Part shown: positions 44,736-55,273 of the stretch, piece by piece | Position numbering within the stretch: position 1 is the first letter of the stretch | Layout: every line of letters begins with the position of its first letter | Assembly (NCBI RefSeq): GCF_013426895.1 | Contig: NZ_AP023174.1 | Coordinates: 2,356,001 to 2,420,000 of the forward strand | DNA: 64,000 nucleotides | Source of the DNA: Paraburkholderia largidicola | GTDB taxonomy: Bacteria > Pseudomonadota > Gammaproteobacteria > Burkholderiales > Burkholderiaceae | Direction of reading: 5' to 3' | Translations under genes and position numbers: made by a program | Notes under the pieces: model-generated | Databases searched by the model: none | Seen by the model: the letters and a program-made list of their open reading frames with translations, nothing else | Told to the model about the DNA's origin: nothing

Positions 44736-45608
44736 ATGAGCGCGACCCGCACGATCGAACGCACGTATCCTTCCGTACGCACGGTTGAAGGCGGCGGTTT
44801 CGTCGTCCACCGCCCGTTTCCGACCCGCATGCTGATGGATTTCGACCCGTTTCTGCTGCTGGACGAAATGGGCCCCATCGACTACGCGCCCGGCGAGGCG
44901 AAAGGCGCGCCGGATCATCCGCATCGCGGCTTTGAAACGGTCACGTACGTGCTCGAAGGGCAATTTGGTCACAAGGATTCGGCGGGCCACTCGGGCACGC
45001 TGCGCGCAGGGGACGTCCAATGGATGACGGCAGGCGCGGGCGTCGTGCATAGCGAAATGCCCGATCCTTCTTTCATCGCGACGGGTGGACGCGTGCACGG
45101 CCTGCAACTGTGGGTGAACCTGCCGAAGCGCGACAAGATGATCGCGCCCCGCTACCAGGAAATGCCGTCTGCGGGCATTCCCGTCGCGACCTCCGCCGAC
45201 GGCAAGGTGCGCGTGAAAGTGATCGCTGGCGAAGCGCTCGGCGTGAAGGCGGCGATCGAAACGCGCACGCCGATTCTCTATCAGCATTTCACGCTGCAAC
45301 CGGGCGCGCAGCTGGTGCATCCCGTGCCGCGCGACTATCGCGTGTTCGCTTACGGGCTGTCGGGAAAAGGCCTGTATAGCGACGAGCGGCTCGAAATCGA
45401 CGCGCAGCAGATGATCGTGTTCGACAACGACGGCGACACGGTGACGATCGCCGCCGGCGCTGAACCGCTCGACGTGCTGCTGTTCGGTGGCGTGCCGCTG
45501 AACGAGCCTGTCGTCCGTTACGGCCCGTTTGTGATGAATACGGAAGACGAAATCCGTCAGGCTGTGATCGATTATCAGGCCGGCCGCATGGGACAGATCA
45601 CGCACTAG
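44736..45608 (+). CDS. Pirin-family cupin protein
   Basis: 290 residues, two cupin halves. The metal-binding motif PHPHRGFETVTYVLEG-type (DHPHRGFETVTYV, residues 58-70) with HSEMP near 103 gives the His/His/Glu ligands. CGAGGTGA precedes the ATG. Pirins bind Fe and some act as quercetin dioxygenases or redox sensors. Its neighbours are a LysR regulator and an OsmC-type protein, suggesting an oxidative-stress role. Confidence 0.92.
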   Translation: MSATRTIERTYPSVRTVEGGGFVVHRPFPTRMLMDFDPFLLLDEMGPIDYAPGEAKGAPDHPHRGFETVTYVLEGQFGHKDSAGHSGTLRAGDVQWMTAGAGVVHSEMPDPSFIATGGRVHGLQLWVNLPKRDKMIAPRYQEMPSAGIPVATSADGKVRVKVIAGEALGVKAAIETRTPILYQHFTLQPGAQLVHPVPRDYRVFAYGLSGKGLYSDERLEIDAQQMIVFDNDGDTVTIAAGAEPLDVLLFGGVPLNEPVVRYGPFVMNTEDEIRQAVIDYQAGRMGQITH

Positions 45609-45724
45609 GCGTCCATACAGCTTTTCGCGGGTCGGCACTCAACCGCGAATCACAGCAAATTCGTTCACAATAGCGGTTCGAGCCGCGCGCCGCTTCATGC
45701 GCCGCGCGGCGCTATCGTTCTAAC

Positions 45725-45747
45725 TGAGCGTTCCAGGTGAACGCTCA
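45725..45747. promoter_or_regulatory. Perfect 9-bp inverted repeat upstream of the OsmC-type gene
   Basis: TGAGCGTTC-CAGGT-GAACGCTCA, 26 bp before the ATG. It could be a repressor operator or an RNA hairpin over the leader. Confidence 0.5.
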
Positions 45748-45773
45748 ACTCAACGTCCCGCACAGGAGCGCGC

Positions 45774-46172
45774 ATGGCAGACACGAAGGTCACCGCACAC
45801 ATCGGCTCGACGGATTTCCAGGTGCTGTTCGACGATGGCACCCACACGTGGCTCGCCGACGAACCCGAGTCGCTGGGCGGCGGCGATCGCGGCCCGACGC
45901 CGAACTCCCTGCTGCTGTCGAGCCTCGGGGCCTGCACGTCGATTACGCTGAAGATGTACGCGCAGCGCAAAGGGTGGCCGCTCGAAGAAGTGCGCGTGAC
46001 GCTGTCGATGCAAAAAGAAGGCGACGGCACGGCGATCGACCGCCAGATCGTCCTGACGGGCAATCTGTCGGACGAACAGCAGGAACGACTCCTGCAAATC
46101 GCCAATGCATGTCCCGTGCACAAGATCCTGAGCAATCCGATCTCGATCCGCACGGGCCTGGCCGTCGCCTGA
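45774..46172 (+). CDS. OsmC/Ohr-family hydroperoxide reductase-like protein
   Basis: 132 residues. The resolving/peroxidatic cysteines stand in LGACTSITL (Cys near 54) and NACPVHKIL (Cys near 114), the typical OsmC pair. CAGGAG before ATG. Reduces organic peroxides in the cytosol or detoxifies thiols. Followed 39 bp later by an AtaL-like gene on the same strand. Confidence 0.92.
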   Translation: MADTKVTAHIGSTDFQVLFDDGTHTWLADEPESLGGGDRGPTPNSLLLSSLGACTSITLKMYAQRKGWPLEEVRVTLSMQKEGDGTAIDRQIVLTGNLSDEQQERLLQIANACPVHKILSNPISIRTGLAVA

Positions 46173-46211
46173 TATTGCGTGAATTTTGAGCTTTAAGAGG
46201 AAGCTGTCGTC

Positions 46212-46703
46212 TTGAACTTCGAACATCTCATTCAGATCAACGATCCGCTCAACCCGCTCGTCGAAACGCTGACGCGCGAGCAACTGTGGGAAGGGCTCGT
46301 GCTGCGCGCGGAGCAGCCGCAGCTATTCGTGATGGGCCTCGACAGCTGCTCGATCCTGTCGCGCACCGACAGCACGATGGAGCGCGAGCTGCACTATGGC
46401 CACGCGACGGTGCGCGATCACGTCACGCTCACGCCGCAAAAAAGCGTGCGCTACGACATCAGCGCGACAGCCGATTACGTCGGCGGCTCGCTGACGATGA
46501 CCATCGAGCAGCCCGACGATCTGCAGCTTTTCCTGCGCTTCGAGTACAGGACAAGTCTGCCGTCCGCTGACGAAAACGGCGACCCGGACGCGCATCAAAC
46601 GGAAGAGATCGTGAAATCGGCGTATCGCGAGTCGGACATCGATACGGTCCGCCTGATCCGCCAGTACGTCAGCGCGCGCAATACGCCTGACCAGTTGCAC
46701 TAG
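46212..46703 (+). CDS. AtaL-like (DUF1857) START-domain protein
   Basis: 163 residues, SRPBCC fold. It begins with TTG; GAGGAA lies ten bases upstream. N-terminal FEHLIQINDPLNPLVETLTREQLWEGLVLRA is the AtaL/DUF1857 signature and YGHATVRDHVTLTPQKSVRYDI follows. A hydrophobic ligand-binding cavity is expected; the ligand is unknown. Likely cotranscribed with the OsmC-type gene. Confidence 0.87.
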   Translation: MNFEHLIQINDPLNPLVETLTREQLWEGLVLRAEQPQLFVMGLDSCSILSRTDSTMERELHYGHATVRDHVTLTPQKSVRYDISATADYVGGSLTMTIEQPDDLQLFLRFEYRTSLPSADENGDPDAHQTEEIVKSAYRESDIDTVRLIRQYVSARNTPDQLH

Positions 46704-46790
46704 ATCCCGCGCGCCGCCAACGACTTCAGGCGGCGCAACTCCCCTCGCCTATCGAAACACCAAACCGATTAAATTTGAAACCTTGTAAAT

Positions 46791-46809
46791 GGGAATGGTT
46801 ATCATTTAG
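46791..46809. promoter_or_regulatory. Fur box upstream of hemP
   Basis: GGGAATGGTTATCATTTAG; centre GGTTATCATT matches the Fur consensus well. 38 bp before the hemP ATG. Confidence 0.7.
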
Positions 46810-46846
46810 AATCAATCTAACGAATCGACGAACACCAACGGCAAGC

Positions 46847-47119
46847 ATGACGAACATGACACGCTCTTCCACGCTTAGCCTGCGCCGCCCCGCGGCCGCG
46901 GCACTGACGACCAGTCGTCCCGCCAAATCCGTGACGACGGCGCCTGCGGAACGTCAAGCAGCTAACGGGAATAACGCTGCGCCGGCTGCAGAAACGTCGG
47001 ACCGCGTGCTGCGCAGCGATGCGCTGCTCCAAGGCCGCAGCCATGTGAGCATCATGCACAACGGCGAGACGTATCAGTTGCGCGCCACGCGACTGGGCAA
47101 ACTGATTCTGACGAAGTAA
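46847..47119 (+). CDS. hemP: HemP/HmuP hemin-uptake regulator
   Basis: 90 residues. The last 40 residues are the HemP domain (SDALLQGRSHVSIMHNGETYQLR...TRLGKLILTK); the first 50 are Ala/Thr/Arg-rich and disordered, typical for Burkholderia forms. HmuP binds DNA and activates heme receptor genes when iron is low. Normally a heme receptor gene follows; here none does, and a structured RNA follows instead. Confidence 0.92.
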   Translation: MTNMTRSSTLSLRRPAAAALTTSRPAKSVTTAPAERQAANGNNAAPAAETSDRVLRSDALLQGRSHVSIMHNGETYQLRATRLGKLILTK

Positions 47120-47145
47120 CGAATAGCTGTAGTACCGAGTATTGT

Positions 47146-47266
47146 GGGGACCACCTCCCAGAGAGGTGTTGGGCACTAGCCAGCCACGACGGCTTGCACG
47201 CGAGATCTAGACCCCTTCGTGCAGACACCAAGCCAGCCGTCGAAGCAAGCCAGGCCGTTTTTTTTG
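47146..47266 (+). ncRNA. Candidate sRNA or 3'UTR RNA downstream of hemP
   Basis: A small hairpin CACCTC-N5-GAGGTG (47152-47168), then CGACGGCT/AGCCGTCG (47187-47194 with 47235-47242) containing TGCACG/CGTGCA. An alternative helix, GGCTTGC/GCAAGCC (47191-47197 with 47245-47251), excludes the previous one and is followed by T8 (47258-47265). The placement after a Fur-controlled hemP resembles the B. cenocepacia iron-response sRNA BrrF as I recall it; I cannot confirm identity. Confidence 0.6.
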
Positions 47267-47324
47267 GTTCTCACCGCAGTGTGCGCGCTTATGAATCGCG
47301 CAACGTTTTATGAATGTCGAAAAC

Positions 47325-47361
47325 AAAGCCGTGCAGGTGACATCGTCTGCGCGGCTTTTGT
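47325..47361. terminator. Bidirectional terminator between hemP side and hbpS-like gene
   Basis: AAAGCCGTGCA/TGCGCGGCTTT with one mismatch, 12-nt loop, T4 on the plus strand and A-rich flank giving T's on the minus strand. Confidence 0.7.
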
Positions 47362-47384
47362 CTTATGCGGGTCGCGCGGAACGA

Positions 47385-47861
47385 TCAGTGCAGTTCGAGT
47401 GAGGCAATGGCCGCGCGCGCAATCGCCGTGTCCTGCTCCGATTTCACGCCCGACACGCCGATCGCGCCTACCGTCTCACCTTCCACGACGATGGGCACGC
47501 CGCCTTCGACGAACGCCGCGAGCGGCGCACTCAGAAACGCGATGCGCCCCTGCTTGATGACGTCCTCGTAGACCTTGGTTTCGCGGCGCCCGAGCGCGGC
47601 GGTGCGCCCTTTCGCGGTCGCCATGTCGACCGTGCCGGGTGCCGCGCCATCCATTCGGTGCAGATGCAGGAGATGACCGCCGTCGTCGAGAATCGCGATC
47701 GTCACGGTCCAGTGATTCGCCGCCGCATGCGCTTGCGCCGCGGCGGCCATCTTGCTGACGTCTTCGTCAGTCAATACGGGTTTGGTTCTCACGGGCGCCT
47801 CGCTCGAATACGCGGCGCCGCCGATCAATGTGCCGGCCAGTACCAGAACATCAGCCACCAC
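47385..47861 (-). CDS. HbpS/GlcG-family heme- or corrinoid-binding protein
   Basis: 158 residues. A short hydrophobic N-terminus (VLVLAGTLIGGAAYS) may act as signal or anchor. The conserved fold motifs are AILDDGGHLLHLHRMDGA, A-TAKGRTAA, and GGVPIVVEGETVGAIGVSG. The GTG start lies inside the end of ftrD (37-bp overlap) with no ribosome site, so translation is coupled. HbpS proteins bind heme or are extracellular redox sensors; joined to an iron-uptake operon, a heme/iron role is plausible. Confidence 0.85.
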   Translation of the reverse strand: MVADVLVLAGTLIGGAAYSSEAPVRTKPVLTDEDVSKMAAAAQAHAAANHWTVTIAILDDGGHLLHLHRMDGAAPGTVDMATAKGRTAALGRRETKVYEDVIKQGRIAFLSAPLAAFVEGGVPIVVEGETVGAIGVSGVKSEQDTAIARAAIASLELH

Positions 47862-49234
47862 GCGCTATCGACGACGGCCAGTGCTGCCATGAACCATACC
47901 ACCGACCACGCGCGCAGGAAAATCCGTTCCGTGTAGCGGCGCGTCACGAGCCACGCGAGCCATGCGCTCCACGCGTTCGAAATCACGAGAATGGCGATGC
48001 GCACGTCCGACGCCCAATCGAGCGGCACATGTTCGGCCTTCAGCAGCGACAATGTGGTCGCCGACAGACCGAGGAACACGCCCGTGCCCGCAATCGGAAT
48101 CAGCGCCTGCGCCAGATGATGCAGGCGCGTTCTGTCGAAGCGACCCAGCGCGCGCGTCGCGCCCGCCAGCAGCGCGAGCAGCACCGTGCCGTAGACCACG
48201 CCCGTCGCGAGAATGTAGGCGATGATCATCGTGCCGTCGAGCCAAGAGAACACGTCGTTCTGTTCCGGATAATGCGTGAACAGGAACCACGGCGCGTTCG
48301 TGTCGAGCGGCCACATGATGTCGTGATCGACGAGCCATGTCGCGAGCGACTGCTTGATATCGATGAACCACGGCGAGCCCGTCCAGTGGAACGCGCCAAT
48401 CGCGATGCCGAGCAGACCGTAGAGGATCAGCGCGGTGTCCCAGGCGCTTGCCTGTTTGTCGCCGAGATTCACCACTTCCGTCGACGGCTTGCGCCACGTC
48501 AGCGCGATCGCATCGCGGTGCCCGCTGCAGCGGCCACACATATGGCAGGCGGCGGCGCCTTCCATCTTGCGCAGCGGCACGAGCGGCGCGCAGTTGATGG
48601 GGATCACACGGTGACCGTGTTCGCCTTCCTTGTACGACCGGCGCCACGCGTCTTCGTCCACCTTGTAGTGGAACGGCGCGAGGCGCGCCAAAAGCGAAAA
48701 AACCCCGTTGACGGGGCACAGGTATTTACACCAGACGCGCTTCTCTCGACCGTATAACAACCCGATGATCATCGCGGCGAAGGTCGATCCGCCCAGCACC
48801 AGCAAAACCGCTTTTGGATACTGATAGACGCTGACCATCTGGCCGTAGATCGTCGTCAGACCGAAAGCGACGAATGGCCAGCCGCCCCATCGCATCCAGC
48901 GCGGGATCGCCCAGCCTCGTCCGTATTTGCTCGCGAACTCCGCGAGCGCCCCTTCGGGACACAGCACGCCGCACCAGACGCGCCCGAGCATCACCATCGA
49001 CAGCAGCACGAACGGCCACCAGATGCCCCAGAACACGAACTGTGCAGCAAGCGTCAGGTTGTTCCACAGATGCGCGGTGTCGCCCGGCAGTTCGGTGAAC
49101 GCGGGTACAAGAATCAGAAACGCGTAGACGGCAACGACGACCCACTGGATACCGCGGATGGCAGCGCCGTGGCGCTGCATCCAGTTACCGGCTTCGGCGA
49201 GCCGGCTGCGGCGATTTGCAACTGCCGCCGTCAT
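47825..49234 (-). CDS. ftrD: FtrD, polyferredoxin-type membrane electron carrier
   Basis: 469 residues, around ten membrane helices. Iron-sulfur cysteines lie in RVWCGVLCPEGALAEF (near residue 93), RVWCKYLCPVNGVFSLL (near residue 170) and CHMCGRCSGHRDA (near residue 230), as in NapH/CcoG-type proteins. In Bordetella and Burkholderia FtrABCD this protein supplies or accepts electrons during ferrous-iron uptake across the inner membrane. ATGA overlap with ftrC. Confidence 0.9.
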   Translation of the reverse strand: MTAAVANRRSRLAEAGNWMQRHGAAIRGIQWVVVAVYAFLILVPAFTELPGDTAHLWNNLTLAAQFVFWGIWWPFVLLSMVMLGRVWCGVLCPEGALAEFASKYGRGWAIPRWMRWGGWPFVAFGLTTIYGQMVSVYQYPKAVLLVLGGSTFAAMIIGLLYGREKRVWCKYLCPVNGVFSLLARLAPFHYKVDEDAWRRSYKEGEHGHRVIPINCAPLVPLRKMEGAAACHMCGRCSGHRDAIALTWRKPSTEVVNLGDKQASAWDTALILYGLLGIAIGAFHWTGSPWFIDIKQSLATWLVDHDIMWPLDTNAPWFLFTHYPEQNDVFSWLDGTMIIAYILATGVVYGTVLLALLAGATRALGRFDRTRLHHLAQALIPIAGTGVFLGLSATTLSLLKAEHVPLDWASDVRIAILVISNAWSAWLAWLVTRRYTERIFLRAWSVVWFMAALAVVDSAWWLMFWYWPAH

Positions 49235-50076
49235 GCCGCGCGCCCTGCCGCCTGTTGCGCGGGAACGCGCTTCGAACGGCGAATCAGATACCACACGACG
49301 ACCCAGTACAGCGCGTACGTGATCAGGTTCATCAGCGCCGGATGCGCGCGATAACCCGTCAGCGTCGCGATCAGCGAGCCGAACGTGCTCGAGTCGTCGA
49401 GAATCATCGACGTGTTCCAGATGCGGTCGGCGATGGTCGGCAGGATTTCCTTGTCGATCAGCTTGTCGACGCCCGTCTGGAACAGGCCTGCGCCGAGGAA
49501 CAGCAGCATGATTTCCGTGACGCGGAAGAACAGCCGCCACGAGAAGATCTTGCCGCCCAGTTGCAGCAGGTAGAACGTGACGAACGCGAGGCCGAGGCCC
49601 AGCAGCACGGCAAGAACCTGGTCCATGCCGACGTGGCCCGACTGGCCGAAGCCGAGGCCGTACAGGAAGATCACCGTCTCGCTACCTTCACGCGCGATGG
49701 CCAGCGCGACCAGCACGGCAACGCCCCACCAGTTCGCGCTCTGCGTGCTCTTCTGCAGCGACTTTTCCATGTCGCGTTTGAGCGTGCGCCCGTGAGACTT
49801 CATCCAGATCACCATCTGCACGATCAGCACGCACGCGATCAGCACCATCGCGGTCTGGAAATAATCCTGTGCATCACCGGACAGCACCTCGGTGAACCCG
49901 ACCAGCGCCGCGCCCAGGCCGATCGCAGCCAGAATGCCCGTGGCGACGCCCGCCCACAGATACGGCAGACCGTGACGCGCCTGTTCGTCGCCATTCTTCA
50001 GCCACGCATACAGAATGCCGACCACGAGCAGCGCCTCGACGCTTTCCCGCCAAACGATGAACACTACCTGACCCAT
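49231..50076 (-). CDS. ftrC: FtrC, FTR1-family iron permease
   Basis: 281 residues, seven membrane helices. The paired iron-binding motifs RESVE (residues 10-14) and REGSE (near residue 130) are conserved. TTGGAGG precedes the ATG. It transports iron through the inner membrane after oxidation by the P19/cupredoxin components. Confidence 0.93.
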   Translation of the reverse strand: MGQVVFIVWRESVEALLVVGILYAWLKNGDEQARHGLPYLWAGVATGILAAIGLGAALVGFTEVLSGDAQDYFQTAMVLIACVLIVQMVIWMKSHGRTLKRDMEKSLQKSTQSANWWGVAVLVALAIAREGSETVIFLYGLGFGQSGHVGMDQVLAVLLGLGLAFVTFYLLQLGGKIFSWRLFFRVTEIMLLFLGAGLFQTGVDKLIDKEILPTIADRIWNTSMILDDSSTFGSLIATLTGYRAHPALMNLITYALYWVVVWYLIRRSKRVPAQQAAGRAA

Positions 50077-50139
50077 CGAAACCTCCAACCACTTCAGTGG
50101 ACGCCGCGCGCCCGAGTTACGGCTTGTGCTGCCGCGACG

Positions 50140-50475
50140 TCATTTGGCGACGATCACGCCCTGCGCCTGCTGATGGAAATCGTCAAAGAACTTATAGGTG
50201 CCGGGATCGAGCGGCGCGATCACGACCACCGATTCCGCGCCCGGCGCCAGAACCTTTTCCTTGCGCAGTTCGACGCTTTCGAATTCCGCCGCGCCCTTGC
50301 CCGTGTTCTTCACTTCGATCCGGATACGCTTGCCCGCGGGCACTTCGATACGCGCCGGCGTCAGCTTGCCATCCGTCATTTCGAGCTTGAACGTCACGGC
50401 TTCCTCGGCGGCGTGCGCTACGCCGAAGAACGATGCCGCCATCGCGAGAACGGCAATCCTCTTGTTCACTCTCAT
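50140..50475 (-). CDS. ftrB: FtrB, periplasmic cupredoxin-like protein
   Basis: 111 residues with a cleavable signal peptide (IAVLAMAASFFGVAHA). The cupredoxin_1 beta-sandwich is seen (FKLEMTDGKLTPARIEVPAG ... GTYKFFDDFHQQAQG). Classical type-1 copper ligands are incomplete: the His/Asp cluster near the C-terminus is present but no Cys. It probably binds Cu or Fe and helps oxidise Fe2+ before transport. Confidence 0.88.
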   Translation of the reverse strand: MRVNKRIAVLAMAASFFGVAHAAEEAVTFKLEMTDGKLTPARIEVPAGKRIRIEVKNTGKGAAEFESVELRKEKVLAPGAESVVVIAPLDPGTYKFFDDFHQQAQGVIVAK

Positions 50476-50560
50476 GCACCTTCCTAAGAATGCGGCACGC
50501 TCTCACGCGCCGCTTACACCCGCCGCTTACACCAATAGGGATCGCGATGCGATCGAACGA

Positions 50561-51109
50561 TCAGTACCCGCCCTTCTTGCCGATGCCCGCGAACGTGAAG
50601 TCGTATTCGAGCGTGATCGGCTTGAACCACGGGCCCACGCCCGTTTCCTTGTCGACGTGACGGCCGAACGCCATATGGCCTTCCTGCATCGGCGGTTCGA
50701 CGATCAGCTTCAGGTGATACTTGCCCGGGCCGGCGAGCTTGACGTTGTCGCCATAGTGCGGACCGTCGTCGGCCACCATGGCCATCAGATCACCCTTCTG
50801 GTCGTAGCTCGAGCCTGGCTTCGTCAGTTCGTAGTGCACTTGCAGATACGGCATCCAGTCGCCTTCCGCGAACCCGGTCGGATTCTTCTTGACTGCATGG
50901 ATGTCGGCTTCCAGGTGCACGTCGGAATCTGACGCCTTGCGCATCATGCCTTCCGGATCCATCGTGATCGGCTGCAGATAGACGGCGCCGATTTCCATGC
51001 CGCCATGGATCTGCTGCTTGCCGATCGGATATTCAGCCGCCGACGCCGACATCACGGCAACGGCAGCGAGGGCAGCTACTCCGCCGCTCAAGATTGACGA
51101 AACGCGCAT
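50561..51109 (-). CDS. ftrA: FtrA, P19-type periplasmic iron-binding protein
   Basis: 182 residues with signal peptide cut near ASA-AEYPIG. Mature P19 motifs: GMEIGAVYLQPITMDPEGM with a Glu/Met ligand set, SDVHLEADIHA with two His, MQEGHMAFGRH. P19 proteins bind Fe and Cu and present iron to FTR1. AAAGGAGT before ATG. First gene of ftrABCD; Fur box upstream. Confidence 0.93.
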   Translation of the reverse strand: MRVSSILSGGVAALAAVAVMSASAAEYPIGKQQIHGGMEIGAVYLQPITMDPEGMMRKASDSDVHLEADIHAVKKNPTGFAEGDWMPYLQVHYELTKPGSSYDQKGDLMAMVADDGPHYGDNVKLAGPGKYHLKLIVEPPMQEGHMAFGRHVDKETGVGPWFKPITLEYDFTFAGIGKKGGY

Positions 51110-51496
51110 TGAAACTCCTTTGGTTTTTTTAGACTGAAGCAACGAAAAGCAGTACTCGGAAAGGCGCGTTGAAGAGGTCTCGCCAGCGCGTGGTCTTCAC
51201 GTCTTTCACGAATTGTCCGACGCCGCTAACGCAATTGCGAAAGCACTAACGAACGGTAATGCGAACCATTCTCAATACTTGAACCAGTTTATCACTGTTC
51301 GGATGGAGAAACAAATGCGAAAGCGTGGAAAGCCTTGCTGCGACAGGGTCTTACGCCAAGCTTAAGCGCCGCTTTCGCGCTGTTTCCGGCATGGCGCCGC
51401 GATGGCGTTCGTCCTAAACGTGGAAAGCGTGAGATGCGCGGCGGCAAAGCGCCGCGCCTGGTAGCCTGCCCGCAATAGCAGAAACGTGGACGAAAT
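51110..51496. other. Spacer between ftrA and uvrB
   Basis: 387 bp. Contains the ftr promoter area with a Fur-like site and, near the uvrB end, a strong hairpin GCGCGGCG/CGCCGCGC (51436-51457) without a T-run. No gene seen. Confidence 0.5.
51258..51276. promoter_or_regulatory. Fur box upstream of ftrA
   Basis: TAATGCGAACCATTCTCAA: both ATT/AAT halves with the beta-proteobacterial ATTCTCA end. About 150 bp from the ftrA start. Confidence 0.6.
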
Positions 51497-53590
<2,094 letters not shown>

Positions 53591-53969
53591 GGAAGCGGCA
53601 CCTCGGCCGGAAGCAAACGACTATTCTAGCGGTTTGCGAACAGGCGGGCTGACGCCTCGCCGGAGGTCCGGAACGCACCCGGCGTGCATCCGCCGGCGCG
53701 CCCGGATTGATGCAAAAGCGGCATAAAAACGCCGCCAGATCGCTGTTTTCATTGCAAATTAATCGGCCGACGGGCGCCGCCGATGTCAAAAACCCCGGCG
53801 AGATTCGTTACAATGGCACGTTGCGCGCCAGCGCGGCCGTCGGTTGAATGCGTCGCAGGAACCCGAACCAGGACTTTCCGCCACGATTGCCGAACCCGGT
53901 CGCCACACGGTGCATACGGTTCCTGGCTGCATCCGAAGTTGTCCCTCTTTTCACTACTGCCGAATCATC
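53591..53969. other. Spacer between uvrB and the aromatic aminotransferase gene
   Basis: 379 bp. A TACAAT -10-like box at 53809-53814 with a weak -35 could start the aminotransferase mRNA, leaving a leader of about 150 nt. The leader has no ribosome site at normal distance from the start ATG. No gene seen. Confidence 0.5.
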
Positions 53970-55169
53970 ATGTCTCTGTTCTCCGCTGTCGAACTCGCTC
54001 CCCGCGACCCGATTCTGGGCCTGAACGAAGCTTTCAACGCAGATACGCGCACCACCAAGGTCAATCTGGGCGTTGGCGTGTATACCAATGAAGAAGGCAA
54101 GATTCCTCTGCTGCGCGCTGTGCGTGAAGCAGAAAAGGCACGCATCGAAGCGGCGCTGCCGCGCGGCTATCTGCCCATCGAAGGTATCGCCGTCTATGAC
54201 GCCGCCGTGCAGAAACTGCTGCTCGGCAACGATTCGCCGCTGATCGCGGCCGGCCGCGTCGTCACGGCGCAGGCGCTGGGCGGCACGGGCGCGCTGAAAA
54301 TCGGCGCGGACTTCCTGAAGCGCGTCAACCCGGCATCGAAGGTCGCGATCAGCGATCCGAGCTGGGAAAACCACCGTGCGCTGTTCGAAGGCGCGGGCTT
54401 CGAAGTCGTCTCGTACCCGTACTACGACGCGAAAACGCACGGCGTGAACTTCGAAGGCATGCTGTCCGCGCTCAACAGCTACGAACCGGGCACGGTCGTC
54501 GTGCTGCACGCGTGCTGCCACAACCCGACGGGCGTCGATCTGACGGTCGACCAGTGGAAGCAGGTGGTCGAAGTCGTGAAGGCACGCGCACTCGTGCCGT
54601 TCCTCGACATCGCCTACCAGGGCTTCGGCGACGGCATCGACGCCGACGCTGCCGCAGTGCGCCTGTTCGCGCAATCGGAACTGAACGTGTTCGTGTCGTC
54701 GTCGTTCTCGAAGTCGTTCTCGCTGTACGGCGAGCGCGTCGGCGCGCTGTCGATCATCACGGGCAGCAAGGAAGAAGCGGCGCGCGTGCTGTCGCAACTC
54801 AAGCGCGTGATCCGCACGAACTACTCGAACCCGCCGACGCACGGCGGCGCCGTCGTCGCAGCCGTGCTCGGCTCGCCGGAACTGCGCGCGACGTGGGAAA
54901 CGGAACTGGGCGAAATGCGCGACCGCATTCGCGCGATGCGCAATGGTCTCGTCGAGCGTCTGAAGGCTGCGGGCATCGAACGCGACTTCAGCTTCGTCAA
55001 CGCGCAACGCGGCATGTTCTCGTACTCGGGCCTGACGGCTGCGCAAGTGGACCGTCTGCGCGAAGAGTTCGGCATCTACGCGGTCGGCACGGGCCGCATC
55101 TGCGTGGCCGCGCTGAACACGCGCAACCTGGACGTGGTGGCTAACGCGGTCGCTGCTGTCCTGAAGTAA
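53970..55169 (+). CDS. tyrB: Aromatic/aspartate aminotransferase
   Basis: 399 residues, fold-type I, class I PLP enzyme. N-term FSAVELAPRDPILGL is that of AspC/TyrB; HACCHNPTGVDLT and DIAYQGFGDG bind PLP; the Schiff-base lysine is in SSSFSKSFSLYGERVGAL near residue 248. Transfers amino groups among aspartate, tyrosine, phenylalanine and 2-oxoglutarate. Symbol is by similarity; AspC-like specificity is possible. No Shine-Dalgarno is obvious before the ATG. Confidence 0.9.
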   Translation: MSLFSAVELAPRDPILGLNEAFNADTRTTKVNLGVGVYTNEEGKIPLLRAVREAEKARIEAALPRGYLPIEGIAVYDAAVQKLLLGNDSPLIAAGRVVTAQALGGTGALKIGADFLKRVNPASKVAISDPSWENHRALFEGAGFEVVSYPYYDAKTHGVNFEGMLSALNSYEPGTVVVLHACCHNPTGVDLTVDQWKQVVEVVKARALVPFLDIAYQGFGDGIDADAAAVRLFAQSELNVFVSSSFSKSFSLYGERVGALSIITGSKEEAARVLSQLKRVIRTNYSNPPTHGGAVVAAVLGSPELRATWETELGEMRDRIRAMRNGLVERLKAAGIERDFSFVNAQRGMFSYSGLTAAQVDRLREEFGIYAVGTGRICVAALNTRNLDVVANAVAAVLK

Positions 55170-55220
55170 TCATTGCGAGCGAGACGGCGCTAAGCGTCGT
55201 CTCTCACTGCTTGCGATTGA

Positions 55221-55248
55221 AAAGGCGCTCGTTTCGAGCGCCTTTTTT
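55221..55248 (+). terminator. Terminator of tyrB
   Basis: AAAGGCGCTCG-TTT-CGAGCGCCTTT then TTT: perfect 11-bp stem, 3-nt loop. Also reads into the patatin gene's far end, where it may stop that transcript. Confidence 0.92.
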
Positions 55249-55273
55249 CATGCCTTCGACGTGAAGATCGTGC

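Noticed and set aside
51436..51457. Terminator of uvrB
   Set aside because: Stem is strong, but there is no T-run on either side.
53591..53700. LexA box in front of uvrB
   Set aside because: CTGT occurs but the matching ACAG half at the required distance does not.
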